Assembly (NCBI RefSeq): GCF_004801415.1
Contig: NZ_SSNX01000011.1
Location: 69,533-133,532, forward strand
DNA: 64,000 nt
From: Deinococcus sp. KSM4-11
Lineage (GTDB): Bacteria > Deinococcota > Deinococci > Deinococcales > Deinococcaceae
Reading direction: 5' to 3'
Part shown: positions 42,799 to 52,711 of the stretch, piece after piece
Numbering within the stretch: the stretch's first letter is position 1
Layout: each line of letters begins with the position of its first letter
Position numbers and translations under genes: made by a program
The notes under the pieces: generated by a model
Told to the model about the DNA's origin: nothing
The model's database searches: none
What the model saw: the letters and a program-made list of their open reading frames with translations, nothing else

Positions 42799-42827
42799 TC
42801 TATACCCTGGGTCTGCGGGCCCGGCAA
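42799..42827 (-). promoter_or_regulatory. Promoter of the YegP gene
   Basis: TTGCCG and TATAGA separated by 17 bases, followed after about 35 bases by GGAGG and the start codon. Confidence 0.6.
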
Positions 42828-42831
42828 GCCT

Positions 42832-43665
42832 TCAGGCGCGGGCGAAGGCCACGGCCGCCGCCACCTGCTCGTCGGTGGGGCGCACGCCGGTGTACAGGAC
42901 AAACTGCTCGAGCGCCTGCAGGGCCACGACGTCCAGCCCCGTCACGACGGCCCGGCCCTGGGCGCGGGCCTCCACGATCAGGGGCGTCTCGCTGGGCAGG
43001 GCGACCACGTCGAACACGGTGCTGGCCAGCGCGATCTGGGCGGGCGTGAAGGCGGCGACGTGCTCGTCCGGGCCGCCCGCCATGCCGATCGGCGTGACGT
43101 TCACGAGCAGGTCACCGGCGTGGATGTCCGGCACGTCTGGCTGCCACGTCCAGCCGCAGCGGCCGGCGAGGTCACGCCCGGCCGTCTCGTTGCGGGCCAC
43201 GAGGACTCCCGTCTTGAATCCCGCGTCCCGCAGGGCGCTCGCCACGGCCTTGCCCATGCCGCCACTGCCGCGCAGCACCACCCGCGCCTGCGGATCGAGG
43301 GCATGCCGCCCGATCAGCACCTGGATGGCGGTGTAATCCGTGTTGTAGGCCTTCAGGTGCCCATCGGTGTTCACGATGGTGTTCACGGAACCGATGGCCG
43401 CCGCCGAGGCGTCCAGTTCGTCCAGCAGCGGAATCACGGTCTCCTTGAAGGGCATGCTGACCGCGCAGCCCCGGATGCCCAGCGCACGCACACCCGCCAC
43501 CACGCCCGCGATGTCACGCACGCCGAAGGCCTTGTACACGTAATCCAGGCCCAGCGCCGCATACAGATGGTTGTGGAAGCGCGAGCCGAAGGTACCCGGA
43601 CGGGCCGCCACGCTCATGCACACGGTCGTGGCCCGCGTGATGTCGAGCTTGCTGGAACCGGTCAC
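42832..43665 (-). CDS. Shikimate 5-dehydrogenase-like protein
   Basis: Protein of 277 residues with the shikimate dehydrogenase fold. A substrate domain carries [28 protein letters not shown] (the catalytic Lys) and [20 protein letters not shown]. The nucleotide domain has [15 protein letters not shown], which departs from the classical GxGGxxxA. It resembles the SDH-like paralogue group more than AroE, so the substrate may not be shikimate. It starts inside the argC stop (ATGA), so expression is tied to arginine synthesis. Confidence 0.85.
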   Translation of the reverse strand: MTGSSKLDITRATTVCMSVAARPGTFGSRFHNHLYAALGLDYVYKAFGVRDIAGVVAGVRALGIRGCAVSMPFKETVIPLLDELDASAAAIGSVNTIVNTDGHLKAYNTDYTAIQVLIGRHALDPQARVVLRGSGGMGKAVASALRDAGFKTGVLVARNETAGRDLAGRCGWTWQPDVPDIHAGDLLVNVTPIGMAGGPDEHVAAFTPAQIALASTVFDVVALPSETPLIVEARAQGRAVVTGLDVVALQALEQFVLYTGVRPTDEQVAAAVAFARA

Positions 43666-44588
43666 GCGCCCCCAAGCCCCAGCATCAGGTTCAGGTTCTG
43701 CACGGCCGCGCCGCCCGCTCCCTTGCCCAGGTTGTCCAGCCGTGCGGCCAGCACCACCCGCTCACTGTCCGCCGACGCGTACACGAACACCTCCAGGTCG
43801 TTCGTGCCGTTCAGGGTCTGCGGGTCGAGCAGCTCCGGGTTGTCCGAGCTGGCGACCACGCGCACGTAGGTCTGTCCGGCGTAATGGGCGCTCAGGGCGG
43901 CATGCAGCGCTCCCGGTGTGGTGCCCAGTTCCCGCAGGTGCAGGGGAATGGTCACGGTCATGCCCTGTGCCCACGCGCCCACGTTCGGCGTGAAGATCGG
44001 CGTGCGGGTCAGGCCGCCGTAGCGCATGGTTTCCGGGATGTGCTTGTGATTCAGGCCCAGGCCGTAGCTCAGGAACGCGCCGCGCATGGGGTGAGTCAGA
44101 TCCTGCTCGTGCGCGTCCACCAGCGCCCGGCCGCCGCCCGTGTACCCGCTGTAGCCCTGAATGCTGACTGGAAAGTCCGCCGGCAGCAGGCCCGAGGCGG
44201 TCAGTGGAGCCAACAGGGCGATCGCTCCCGTGGCGTAGCAGCCGGGATTCGCCACGTGGCGCGCGTCCCGGATGCGTGCTGGCTGGTCGGCACTCAGTTC
44301 CGGGAACCCGAACACCCACGCCGGATCCACGCGGTGTGCCGTGCTGGCATCCAGCAGGCGCGCCGACGGCGCAGTCGTCAGGGCGACCGCCTCGCGCGCC
44401 GCGTCGTCGTGCAGGCACAGGATCGACACGTCCGCCGCGTTCAGCAGCTCTGCCCGCGCCGCGCTGTCCTTGCGCCGCGCCGGGTCAATGCTCAGCAGCT
44501 CGATATCCGTCCGGCCCGCCAGCCGCGAGCGGATCTGGAGGCCCGTGGTGCCCGCCTCACCGTCAATGAATACCCGTGGCCGCGACAT
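43662..44588 (-). CDS. argC: N-acetyl-gamma-glutamyl-phosphate reductase, type 2
   Basis: Enzyme of 308 residues that reduces acetylglutamyl phosphate in arginine synthesis. The short N-terminus [14 protein letters not shown] marks the type 2 class. Cys in [10 protein letters not shown] is the nucleophile, and the His in LNHKHIPE is also conserved. The start is chosen at 44588, with TATGGT 6 bases upstream. It precedes the shikimate-dehydrogenase-like gene in a two-gene unit. Confidence 0.95.
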   Translation of the reverse strand: MSRPRVFIDGEAGTTGLQIRSRLAGRTDIELLSIDPARRKDSAARAELLNAADVSILCLHDDAAREAVALTTAPSARLLDASTAHRVDPAWVFGFPELSADQPARIRDARHVANPGCYATGAIALLAPLTASGLLPADFPVSIQGYSGYTGGGRALVDAHEQDLTHPMRGAFLSYGLGLNHKHIPETMRYGGLTRTPIFTPNVGAWAQGMTVTIPLHLRELGTTPGALHAALSAHYAGQTYVRVVASSDNPELLDPQTLNGTNDLEVFVYASADSERVVLAARLDNLGKGAGGAAVQNLNLMLGLGGA

Positions 44589-44594
44589 GCCGCC

Positions 44595-44600
44595 ACCATA
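44595..44600 (-). promoter_or_regulatory. Leaderless -10 box of argC
   Basis: TATGGT lies 6 bases before the ATG at 44588. Confidence 0.5.
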
Positions 44601-44634
44601 ACGCCCAGGTGTGCAGGTTCGTCCGGTGCGTCCA

Positions 44635-44668
44635 GACACCCGCCGCCCCTTTCGGGACAGCGGGTGTC
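44635..44668 (-). terminator. Hairpin after the secreted lipoprotein gene
   Basis: GACACCCGC/GCGGGTGTC with a 16-base loop, 19 bases past the stop at 44688. No clear T run. Confidence 0.65.
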
Positions 44669-44687
44669 ATGGCCGGCGGGTGTGGGC

Positions 44688-46694
44688 TCAGTGCTCGCCG
44701 CTGCGAAGCTGCGTGATCCGGGTGCCCCAGTTGGCGAGTGCCGTGCGCGTGGCCCCGCACGAACCGACGGGCGCCGTGACGTACTGCGCGAGCGTGCAGG
44801 TCTGCGCGATGTACTCGTTGGCGAACCACAGGCTGGTGCCGTCGGTGGCAGCGGCGCCGTAGTCGCCCCAGCGGGGGCGGAGCGGGGTGCCGTAGGCCTT
44901 GTAGCCGCTGAATCCGTCCTGCGTGCCGACTCCTTCGGCGGCCACGCGCACCGGCGTGGCGCCGTCCTCGCTGAGACCGAAGTACGCGGCGCTGGGGTGG
45001 TGGTCGGTGCCGACCAGGGTGGCGCCCACGGCGGCCCGGCCGTCCGTGGTCACGGCCACGGTCGGGTACAGCAGGTTGTTGCCGGACACGCTCACGACGC
45101 CCTGCCGGACGACCTTGGCATCGGCTTTGTTCTTGTTCGTCTGGGGCTTCAGGATGAACCACGCGGCCCCGGTACGGTCTGTGCCGTTGTCATTGACGGC
45201 GGTTCCCAGGGTCGTCCAGAGTTTGCCGTCGGCGTACATGACCTGCTGCACGCGGCTGTCCCCGCTGTCGATCGGCGAGAGCACCTCGTTGTGGGCGGGT
45301 TCTGTCGTGAACAGGTATCGCCAGCAGCCGGGGCCGAAGGGTGTGGCGAGGGTGGTGTCATTGATGCACTGCCCGAGCGGGAAGGTGCCGGGTCTCTGGG
45401 TGGCGGCGGGCGGCACGGCGTAGCTGTTCACGCGAACCGTTCCGGCGTTCAGGGCAAGATCCGGGGTGGCGCTGTCCAGGGACTTGGTGTTGGTCAGGCC
45501 CCACACGACCAACTGGTCGCTGACGCCACTGTCCGCGAACACGGCCAGCGAGCTCACGAAGTACTCGGTGCCGTGCGAGCGGGCCTGGTTGTCGTCCTCG
45601 CCGCGTCCGCCGGGCGTGATCGACGGCATGAGCGTAAAGGCCGGCTGCGGACTGGTCACGTCGGTCAGGTTGAAGTTGACGACGGTCAGGGTGGAGGCTC
45701 CAGCCACCAGTTTCGCCTTGGGCAGCGCGTAGATCTCGACGCCGTTGAAGTCACCTGTGACCAGCGAGAACTCGTTGGTGGTGAGGTACACGCCGCTCGC
45801 GTTCATGCCCAGGTGCGGGTAGTCGCCCAGGCAGGGGCAGTTGCCGTGGTTGGGGGTGCCGTCTGTGCCGTCGTTGTGCACGGGCAGGCGGTAGATCGTC
45901 CACGCGCCGGTAGGGTCGCTGGTGCGGCTCACGGCCAGGTCGAGGGTGTTCTTACCGGTCAGGTTTCCACTCGCGGGATCGACGCCCAGGGTGTCGGTCA
46001 GGTGGAACCAGCGGCGGGTGTCCGGATCGTAGTGGCAGCTCGGGTCGAACAGGTTGGGGCCGGAGACGCCCGTGATCCGGTTGATGGCCGCCGGGTAGCC
46101 GTTGAAGGTGTTGAGGTCGACCGGTGGGGTGCGGGGGGCGCCGCTGGTGCTGTACACGCGCAGAACAGAGTTCACCGTCTCCAGCACCGAGCCGTTGCCC
46201 ACGCACAGGCCCTGATCCGGCGGCTCGTTGCTGAACTGGTTGCCGCCATTGGCGGTGCGGGTGTCGCGGTGGTTCAGGCCGTTGAAGGACAGGGCCAGGG
46301 TGGGCGCGCTGCTAACCTTCAGGGCTCCGAAGGCCGCCGTGCTTACACCCTTCCCGGGGTGGGTGCCCGGCAGGCGGCGGTTCACTCCGCCCTGGAAGCG
46401 CCGGGAGGGCAGCGCCTGGGCGCTCAGGGTGTCGGCCTCACCCCCGGACGGCCCGTCGGCGATATTCGCGGTCGGCCCGAATTCCGGATTCTGGAGGGCT
46501 CCTCCGGCGGGCGCGGCGGACTGCAGCGACGAGCTTCCCGCCGCCTTCAACTGGAGCACGGTGGGCGGCGAGGTCACGGCCTGCGAGTCGAGGACGGCCG
46601 TGTCCTGGGCCACCTGCAGACTCGCCGGACTTCCACAGGCGACGAGGCTGACACTCAGGGCCACTCCGGCGGCCCACTTCCACGGTCTGTGCAT
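44688..46694 (-). CDS. Large secreted lipoprotein, probable beta-propeller
   Basis: Protein of 668 residues with a lipoprotein signal (SVSLVAC, Cys20), a Ser/Ala-rich linker to about 100, and a beta-rich body with repeated blade-like segments such as LFDPSCHYDPDTRRWFHL, YPHLGMNASGVYLTTNEF, YPTVAVTTDGRAAVGATL and PRWGDYGAAATDGTSLWFA. The last is typical of uncharacterised exported proteins of this kind. Seven or more Cys in the body may form disulfides. No catalytic site can be named. AAGGAG precedes the ATG. Monocistronic. Confidence 0.83.
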   Translation of the reverse strand: MHRPWKWAAGVALSVSLVACGSPASLQVAQDTAVLDSQAVTSPPTVLQLKAAGSSSLQSAAPAGGALQNPEFGPTANIADGPSGGEADTLSAQALPSRRFQGGVNRRLPGTHPGKGVSTAAFGALKVSSAPTLALSFNGLNHRDTRTANGGNQFSNEPPDQGLCVGNGSVLETVNSVLRVYSTSGAPRTPPVDLNTFNGYPAAINRITGVSGPNLFDPSCHYDPDTRRWFHLTDTLGVDPASGNLTGKNTLDLAVSRTSDPTGAWTIYRLPVHNDGTDGTPNHGNCPCLGDYPHLGMNASGVYLTTNEFSLVTGDFNGVEIYALPKAKLVAGASTLTVVNFNLTDVTSPQPAFTLMPSITPGGRGEDDNQARSHGTEYFVSSLAVFADSGVSDQLVVWGLTNTKSLDSATPDLALNAGTVRVNSYAVPPAATQRPGTFPLGQCINDTTLATPFGPGCWRYLFTTEPAHNEVLSPIDSGDSRVQQVMYADGKLWTTLGTAVNDNGTDRTGAAWFILKPQTNKNKADAKVVRQGVVSVSGNNLLYPTVAVTTDGRAAVGATLVGTDHHPSAAYFGLSEDGATPVRVAAEGVGTQDGFSGYKAYGTPLRPRWGDYGAAATDGTSLWFANEYIAQTCTLAQYVTAPVGSCGATRTALANWGTRITQLRSGEH

Positions 46695-46816
46695 GCGTGC
46701 TCCTTCCGATCAACGGCTGACACTGGACGGACGAACATGGCAGCGGAACGAACGGCTCCCCATAGAGACGGGAGGAGCGCCCATGAACCGGCCCCTCGGG
46801 CATCACACCGGGAAAC

Positions 46817-46853
46817 GCCCGTACTCTACCCCCAACCGGGGGAACGTACGGGC
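46817..46853 (-). terminator. Nested hairpin after argF
   Basis: GCCCGTAC/GTACGGGC encloses CCCC/GGGG; on the minus strand GTTTCCC follows. It lies 27 bases past the argF stop. Confidence 0.7.
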
Positions 46854-46879
46854 ACGCACCGCCACACGTCCTGGATCTC

Positions 46880-47917
<1,038 letters not shown>

Positions 47918-47925
47918 AGAGGGGA

Positions 47926-47931
47926 AGTATA
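47926..47931 (-). promoter_or_regulatory. Leaderless -10 box of argF
   Basis: TATACT (5 of 6 consensus positions) lies 8 bases before the ATG at 47917. Confidence 0.6.
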
Positions 47932-48557
47932 CCCGGCGGGCCTAACACAGACCACAGCTGTGCATGCTTACTCATATTATTGAATAAGCATGCATCCAGG
48001 GAAGCCCTAGCTGGGGATGTCAGTTCGCCTGGCCCGGAGCCATCTGGATACCCGGTCAGTCGTTGGGGGTAAAACACACCCATCATGAGAGTACGATCCG
48101 CGCACGTATAGAGCGAGTGCCCGTAATTGGTCGTCTCCGTCGCTGGCAGCGGCACACGCCGGCTCCTGGAGTTCAGGGTACTACTTCATAATCGACTCAT
48201 TCTTTCTCACTAGAGTGGGCGTAGCAGGATGTCTATGAAATTCTTAACATCTTTGCCCCGTCCAGGGCGCGTCTTGCCAACCTAAGAGCCCGGTGATGCT
48301 GGAGTTTACAGCATACAGCGGGCAGCACGGCCGCATCTCTACAGCCACGCACACCGATCCAGACGAGGTTCAGCGCCAGGACGCTCTAGCCATCGTCGGC
48401 TCCGGCAAGTGGCACGGCACCCACCACGAAGCCCCTAGATCATCAAGTTTTCGTGAACATCTCATCTTTGCTCCCCGACCGCGCGGTCTGCACCTTGCCC
48501 TCACCATCCAGACCGTTCCCGCGCACTCGCTCCACAGGTTTAGAGGACTTGGACAGC
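47932..48557. other. Non-coding control region before the polysaccharide cluster
   Basis: About 620 bases with clearly more A+T than the rest of the window up to about 48280. No gene is supported. It holds an inverted repeat at 47961-47994 and must contain the promoter of the polysaccharide genes, but I cannot single out one promoter. Confidence 0.55.
47961..47994. repeat. Perfect 10-bp inverted repeat around an AT-rich core
   Basis: TGCATGCTTA and its complement are separated by 14 AT-rich bases that include TTATTGAATAA. The dyad lies 44 bases before the argF start and upstream of the polysaccharide genes; it could be an operator. Confidence 0.7.
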
Positions 48558-49820
48558 ATGGTCAGTCAACGACTCCAACCGACCCGACAGGCCTATTTCC
48601 GCTCGCACCTGATGGCCTTTCTGAGCCTGATCGATGTCAGCGCACCGATGCTCCTGGGATTAATCGCCGCGCACCTGCTGCTGCCGCGCGCGTCCATCAC
48701 CCTGGCCTACAGCAACTGGCTGCTGGCCGCGTGGGTGGCGTGGGGGGCCATCCGTGGACGGCACGCCGGGCTGCGTTCGTACCGCTATTACGAGTCCATC
48801 GTCATTCCCGCCTGCGCACTGGCGATCAGCCTGCTCGTGCTCTCGCTCGTGGGGGCCAGCAGCGCCTTGCGGTTCCTGCTGGCCGTCACCCTGGGCTGGG
48901 GCGGCGTGATGCTCGTCACCCGCTACCTGATGCGCCGGCTCGCCCCGGCAATGGTGGTCGGCGTCCTGCCGGGACAACTCGGCGACCTGCCCACCGACCC
49001 GGCCGTACGCTACGTGGTCCTCAGCTCCCCGCAGCAGGTGGCCCTTCAGGAACTCGACGAACTCCTGATCGATCCATACCAGGCCCTCTCGCCCGAGTGG
49101 GCGCACCTGCTGATGCACGCGCACGCGGCCGGCGTGCCCACCTGCACGGTCGCCAGCCTGCAGGAGGAATTGAGTGGCCGGGTGTCGGTGGAGTACCTGC
49201 ACGGCGCCCGGCTGGGCGAGGTGCCCTTCCTGTCGTCGTACGTGCAGGTGAAAGTATTGATCGACCGGCTTGTGACCGTGCTGGCGCTGCCGGTGCTGCT
49301 GCCCCTGGCGGGCGTGGTCGCGTTGGTCGTGCTGATCGATTCCGGCGCACCCATCCTGTTCTTCCAGGAGCGGGTGGGCCGTGACGGCCGGCTGTTCAGG
49401 ATGGTGAAGTTCCGCACCATGCGCACCGATTCGGAACGCAGCGGGGCCGCCTTCGCCACCCCCGACGACGTCCGTGTGACCCGCGTGGGCCGCTTCCTGC
49501 GCAAGTTCCGCCTGGACGAGCTGCCGCAGTTCTGGAATGTCCTGAGTGGCGACATGAGCATCATCGGCCCACGCCCCGAGCAGCGGGCCTTCGTCGAGCA
49601 CTTCAACCAGGAGATCCGGCTGTATCCGGTGCGGCACTGGGTGCGTCCCGGCATCACCGGCTGGGCACAGGTCGTGCAGGGCTACGCGGCCGACACCAGC
49701 ACCACCGTCGACAAGCTGCGCTACGACGTGTTCTACATCAAGTACCTGTCGTTCTGGATGGACGTGCGTATCGTGTTCAAGACCCTCCAGACCATCCTGA
49801 CCGGCTTCGGGGCCCGTTGA
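48558..49820 (+). CDS. Polyprenyl phosphate sugar-1-phosphate transferase (WcaJ/WbaP type)
   Basis: Protein of 420 residues that starts the polysaccharide repeat unit on the lipid carrier at the inner face of the membrane. Four helices (about 15-120), a CoA-binding-like soluble domain (about 125-225), a fifth helix (VKVLIDRLVTVLALPVLLPL) and the C-terminal transferase domain follow in order, with FQERVGRDGRLF, MVKFRTM, LDELPQFWNVL, IIGPRPEQ and RPGITGWAQV. Start taken at the ATG at 48558, with GAGG 11 bases upstream; an open frame extends to a GTG at 48453. First gene of the cluster. Confidence 0.92.
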   Translation: MVSQRLQPTRQAYFRSHLMAFLSLIDVSAPMLLGLIAAHLLLPRASITLAYSNWLLAAWVAWGAIRGRHAGLRSYRYYESIVIPACALAISLLVLSLVGASSALRFLLAVTLGWGGVMLVTRYLMRRLAPAMVVGVLPGQLGDLPTDPAVRYVVLSSPQQVALQELDELLIDPYQALSPEWAHLLMHAHAAGVPTCTVASLQEELSGRVSVEYLHGARLGEVPFLSSYVQVKVLIDRLVTVLALPVLLPLAGVVALVVLIDSGAPILFFQERVGRDGRLFRMVKFRTMRTDSERSGAAFATPDDVRVTRVGRFLRKFRLDELPQFWNVLSGDMSIIGPRPEQRAFVEHFNQEIRLYPVRHWVRPGITGWAQVVQGYAADTSTTVDKLRYDVFYIKYLSFWMDVRIVFKTLQTILTGFGAR

Positions 49821-49839
49821 ACGCTCGATCCTGCCGCCC

Positions 49840-49867
49840 GGCCCGTGGGCTGCCCACCCGCCGGGCC
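49840..49867 (+). other. Hairpin between the first two polysaccharide genes
   Basis: GGCCCG/CGGGCC encloses GTGGGCTGCCCAC, followed by a pyrimidine run with few T residues. It may attenuate transcription after the sugar transferase gene. Confidence 0.4.
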
Positions 49868-49995
49868 CCCCTTTCCCTCTTCCCTGGGCTGCCCAGTAGG
49901 ATTCTGATGATGGCCACCGAGCCCCCCACCGCTTCACCTGACCCCGGTTGCTGCCGTGCTGAAGCCGCCATACCAGCGCCGGCCCACGCCCTCCG

Positions 49996-50967
49996 ATGAA
50001 GCGGGTACTGGTCACCGGCGGGGCCGGATTCATCGGCAGTCATGTGGTCGACACCCTGCTGGCCGACGGCTGGCGGGTCGACGTGATCGACAGTTTCGAC
50101 TCCTTCTACGACCCGGCCATCAAGCATGCGAACATCGCCGCGCAGCTCCAGCACCCGGACTACACCCTTCACTCCCTGGACATCCGCGACCAGGACGCCC
50201 TGCGCGACCTGCCGGGCGGATTCGACGTGATCGTGCATCTCGCCGCCCGCGCCGGCGTGCGCCCCAGCATTGCCGACCCCGCCACGTACCAGGACGTGAA
50301 CGTGCGCGGTACGCAGAACCTGCTGGAATTCGCGCGCACCCGCGGTGTGCCGCAGTTCGTGTTCGCGTCGAGCTCCTCGGTGTACGGCGTGAATCCCCGC
50401 GTGCCCTGGAGCGAGGAGGATCACGTCCTCGCTCCCATCAGTCCGTATGCCAGCACCAAGGTGAGTGGGGAACTGCTCGGACACGTGTACAGCCACCTGT
50501 ACGGCCTGCGATTCGTGGCACTGCGTTTCTTCACGGTGTATGGCGAGCGGCAGCGTCCGGATCTGGCCATTCACAAGTTCGCGCGCCTGATGCTGGACGG
50601 CCGACCGATCCCGATATTCGGGGATGGCTCGACCCGGCGCGACTACACGCACGTGAGCGACATCGTGCGCGGAATCACGGCCGCCATGGCGTACACAGGG
50701 AGCGCCTACGAGGTCATCAACCTCGGCAACAACCGCACGGTCAGCCTCGCGGAACTGGTGGACGTCCTGGAGGACGTGCTCGCGGTGAGGGCGCAGCGTG
50801 AGGTGCTGCCCATGCAGCCCGGCGACGTCCCGCAGACCTGGGCGAACCTCGAGAAGGCCGGGCGGCTGCTGGACTTCAAGCCGCAGGTGGAGTTCCGTAC
50901 CGGCTGCGCCGCCTTCGCCCGCTGGCTGCAGGATCAGCCGCCCACGCCCAGGCAGGCGGCCCGGTGA
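49996..50967 (+). CDS. NAD-dependent sugar-nucleotide epimerase
   Basis: Extended short-chain dehydrogenase of 323 residues. It has nucleotide motif VTGGAGFIGSHV, VIHLAARAGVRPSI-like VIVHLAARAGVRPSI, catalytic Ser in FASSSSVYG and YASTK. The RAGVRPSI segment and overall pattern are those of UDP-glucuronate/UDP-galacturonate or UDP-glucose 4-epimerases, so it likely supplies the cluster with a precursor sugar. No ribosome binding site is visible at 49996. Its stop overlaps the next start (GTGA). Confidence 0.92.
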   Translation: MKRVLVTGGAGFIGSHVVDTLLADGWRVDVIDSFDSFYDPAIKHANIAAQLQHPDYTLHSLDIRDQDALRDLPGGFDVIVHLAARAGVRPSIADPATYQDVNVRGTQNLLEFARTRGVPQFVFASSSSVYGVNPRVPWSEEDHVLAPISPYASTKVSGELLGHVYSHLYGLRFVALRFFTVYGERQRPDLAIHKFARLMLDGRPIPIFGDGSTRRDYTHVSDIVRGITAAMAYTGSAYEVINLGNNRTVSLAELVDVLEDVLAVRAQREVLPMQPGDVPQTWANLEKAGRLLDFKPQVEFRTGCAAFARWLQDQPPTPRQAAR

Positions 50968-51725
50968 TCCATACCGTCAAGGCGCGGTCCGGACTGCCGT
51001 ACACCGTGGTGTGGTTCCCCGACGTGGCGGACGTGGACGCGGTCGCCCGCCTCCGGCTGCCGATCACCGTGGTCCGGCAGGCCAGCGCGGCCTTCATGCG
51101 CCGCTACGAACAACCCCTGCTGCGCCGCCTCCGCTTCTGCACAGCGGTCGCGGATCTGACTCAATCCGAGGATCGACTGATGGCGAACATGAGCAAGACC
51201 TGCCGCGCGTCCATCCGGCACGGACTGAGAACACCCCACGTCTTCGAGGTTCTGAAACCCAGCGAGTCCCCGCAGGGCTGCGCGCTGATCGACGAGTTCA
51301 ACCGCAGGCTGTACGGACAGCCGGTCAGCGCCGCGAACTGGCGGCTGACCGAGCGGCACGGCGTCCTCACGCAGATCCGGGTGGACGGGCAGCTCCTGGC
51401 GGTGAACACGCACCTGTTCGACGGCACCGCGCGGGCCCGCGCGTTCTACGGCGCGACCATTCCCCGGCAGCAGGGCCATACCCCGCCGCGCGTGGTGGCA
51501 GACATCAACCGCGTGCTGACGTGGTACGACATGACGTACTTCCGCAGTCTGGGCGTCCGCACCTACGACGCCGGGGGCCTGTTCGACGACCCGGATCATC
51601 CGTCAGCGGGGGTGGATCGGTTCAAGCTGGCCTTCGGGTATGCCCGCCGCTACGAGTACCACGCGCTGACCAGCCGGTACCTGCTGGCCCGCCGGGGCCT
51701 GAAGCTGCTCGCGAGGGACTCGTGA
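50964..51725 (+). CDS. FemAB/GNAT-like acyltransferase
   Basis: Protein of 253 residues. The segment LMANMSKTCRASIRHGLR and the later ARAFYGATIPRQQG and YFRSLGVRTYDAGGLFD follow the FemAB/GNAT-like group that acylates sugars or peptides. The acceptor is probably a sugar of the repeat unit; this is inferred from its place. Starts with GTG overlapping the epimerase stop and ends in a GTGA overlap with the next gene. Confidence 0.7.
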   Translation: MIHTVKARSGLPYTVVWFPDVADVDAVARLRLPITVVRQASAAFMRRYEQPLLRRLRFCTAVADLTQSEDRLMANMSKTCRASIRHGLRTPHVFEVLKPSESPQGCALIDEFNRRLYGQPVSAANWRLTERHGVLTQIRVDGQLLAVNTHLFDGTARARAFYGATIPRQQGHTPPRVVADINRVLTWYDMTYFRSLGVRTYDAGGLFDDPDHPSAGVDRFKLAFGYARRYEYHALTSRYLLARRGLKLLARDS

Positions 51726-52711
51726 CCACCAGTCCACCACGCCGGCGCGTGGCCCGGGAACGCCTGGGCCGCCTGCGGCGCGTGCCCCTGTCGAATCTGC
51801 TGCTGCGCCAGGAGTACGTGATCGCCGTGGGCCACACCGATACCCTGCGCGACCTGCCCGGACGCGCGTGGACGTCCACCGTGACCCGTGACCTCGTGAC
51901 GGACGCCGTGGCGGAATACGTCGCCGATCCGTTCCTGCTGCGGCGGGACGGACTGTATCACCTGTTCTTCGAAGTCCTGAATCTGCAAACCGGGCGCGGG
52001 GAACTGTCGGTGGCGCACTCCAGGGATCTGGCGCACTGGACGTATGGCGGCGTGATCCTGCGTGAAGCGTGGCACCTGTCGTACCCGTACGTGTTCGAAC
52101 ATGACGGCGAGGTGTACCTGATTCCCGAGAGCGCGGAGCACCGTGCCGTGACCCTGTACCGCGCGACCGGATTCCCGCGCCGCTGGCAGAAGGTGACGGA
52201 CCTGCTGACCGGCGCGCCCTACGTGGATTCCTCGATCTTCCGGGACGGCCTGGAGGACGGGCACTGGTGGCTGGTGACCTCGCTGGAGGAGGGCGGTGCG
52301 CCGCTGGTCTACCGCGCCGAGTCGCTGACCGGCCCGTGGGACGCCGTGGACGTGCACGGCCCCACCGATGCACGCCGGCTGCGCTCGGCAGGCCGGATCT
52401 TCCTGCGAGCGGGAGCGTGGCACCGGCCGGTGCAGCGGCGGGGGCAGGTGTACGGTGAGGACGTGTGGCTCATGCGGATCGACCTCATGGACGGCACCTA
52501 CCGCGAGACGCTGGCCACGGACATTCCGCAGCCGCTGCTCGCGCCACACGGTGAGGGCTGGAACTCGCTGGGCATGCACCACATGGACGTGCACCCCGAG
52601 GACGGCGGCTTTCTGGCTACCGTAGACGGCAAGGCCCTGATCCTCGACCTGAACCTGCGGCGCACCTGGCTTAGGCTCCGGAACAAGCTGCTGGGGATCG
52701 GCCGTTCATGA
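51722..52711 (+). CDS. Beta-propeller protein related to GH43/GINT1 N-terminal domain
   Basis: Protein of 329 residues starting with GTG at 51722. Repeated blade segments ADPFLLRRDGLYHLFFEV, SYPYVFEHDGEVYLIPES, YVDSSIFRDGLEDGHWWLV, and GMHHMDVHPEDGGFLATVDG show a five-bladed propeller like GH43 enzymes. It most resembles the N-terminal domain of glucosamine inositolphosphorylceramide transferase. A catalytic set is not certain. It may be a sugar-binding or sugar-transferring part of the polymer machinery. Confidence 0.75.
   Translation: MTTSPPRRRVARERLGRLRRVPLSNLLLRQEYVIAVGHTDTLRDLPGRAWTSTVTRDLVTDAVAEYVADPFLLRRDGLYHLFFEVLNLQTGRGELSVAHSRDLAHWTYGGVILREAWHLSYPYVFEHDGEVYLIPESAEHRAVTLYRATGFPRRWQKVTDLLTGAPYVDSSIFRDGLEDGHWWLVTSLEEGGAPLVYRAESLTGPWDAVDVHGPTDARRLRSAGRIFLRAGAWHRPVQRRGQVYGEDVWLMRIDLMDGTYRETLATDIPQPLLAPHGEGWNSLGMHHMDVHPEDGGFLATVDGKALILDLNLRRTWLRLRNKLLGIGRS

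Noticed and set aside
49840..49867. Full terminator splitting the polysaccharide cluster
   Set aside because: The hairpin lacks a real T run and the genes after it continue in the same direction with no strong promoter, so attenuation at most.
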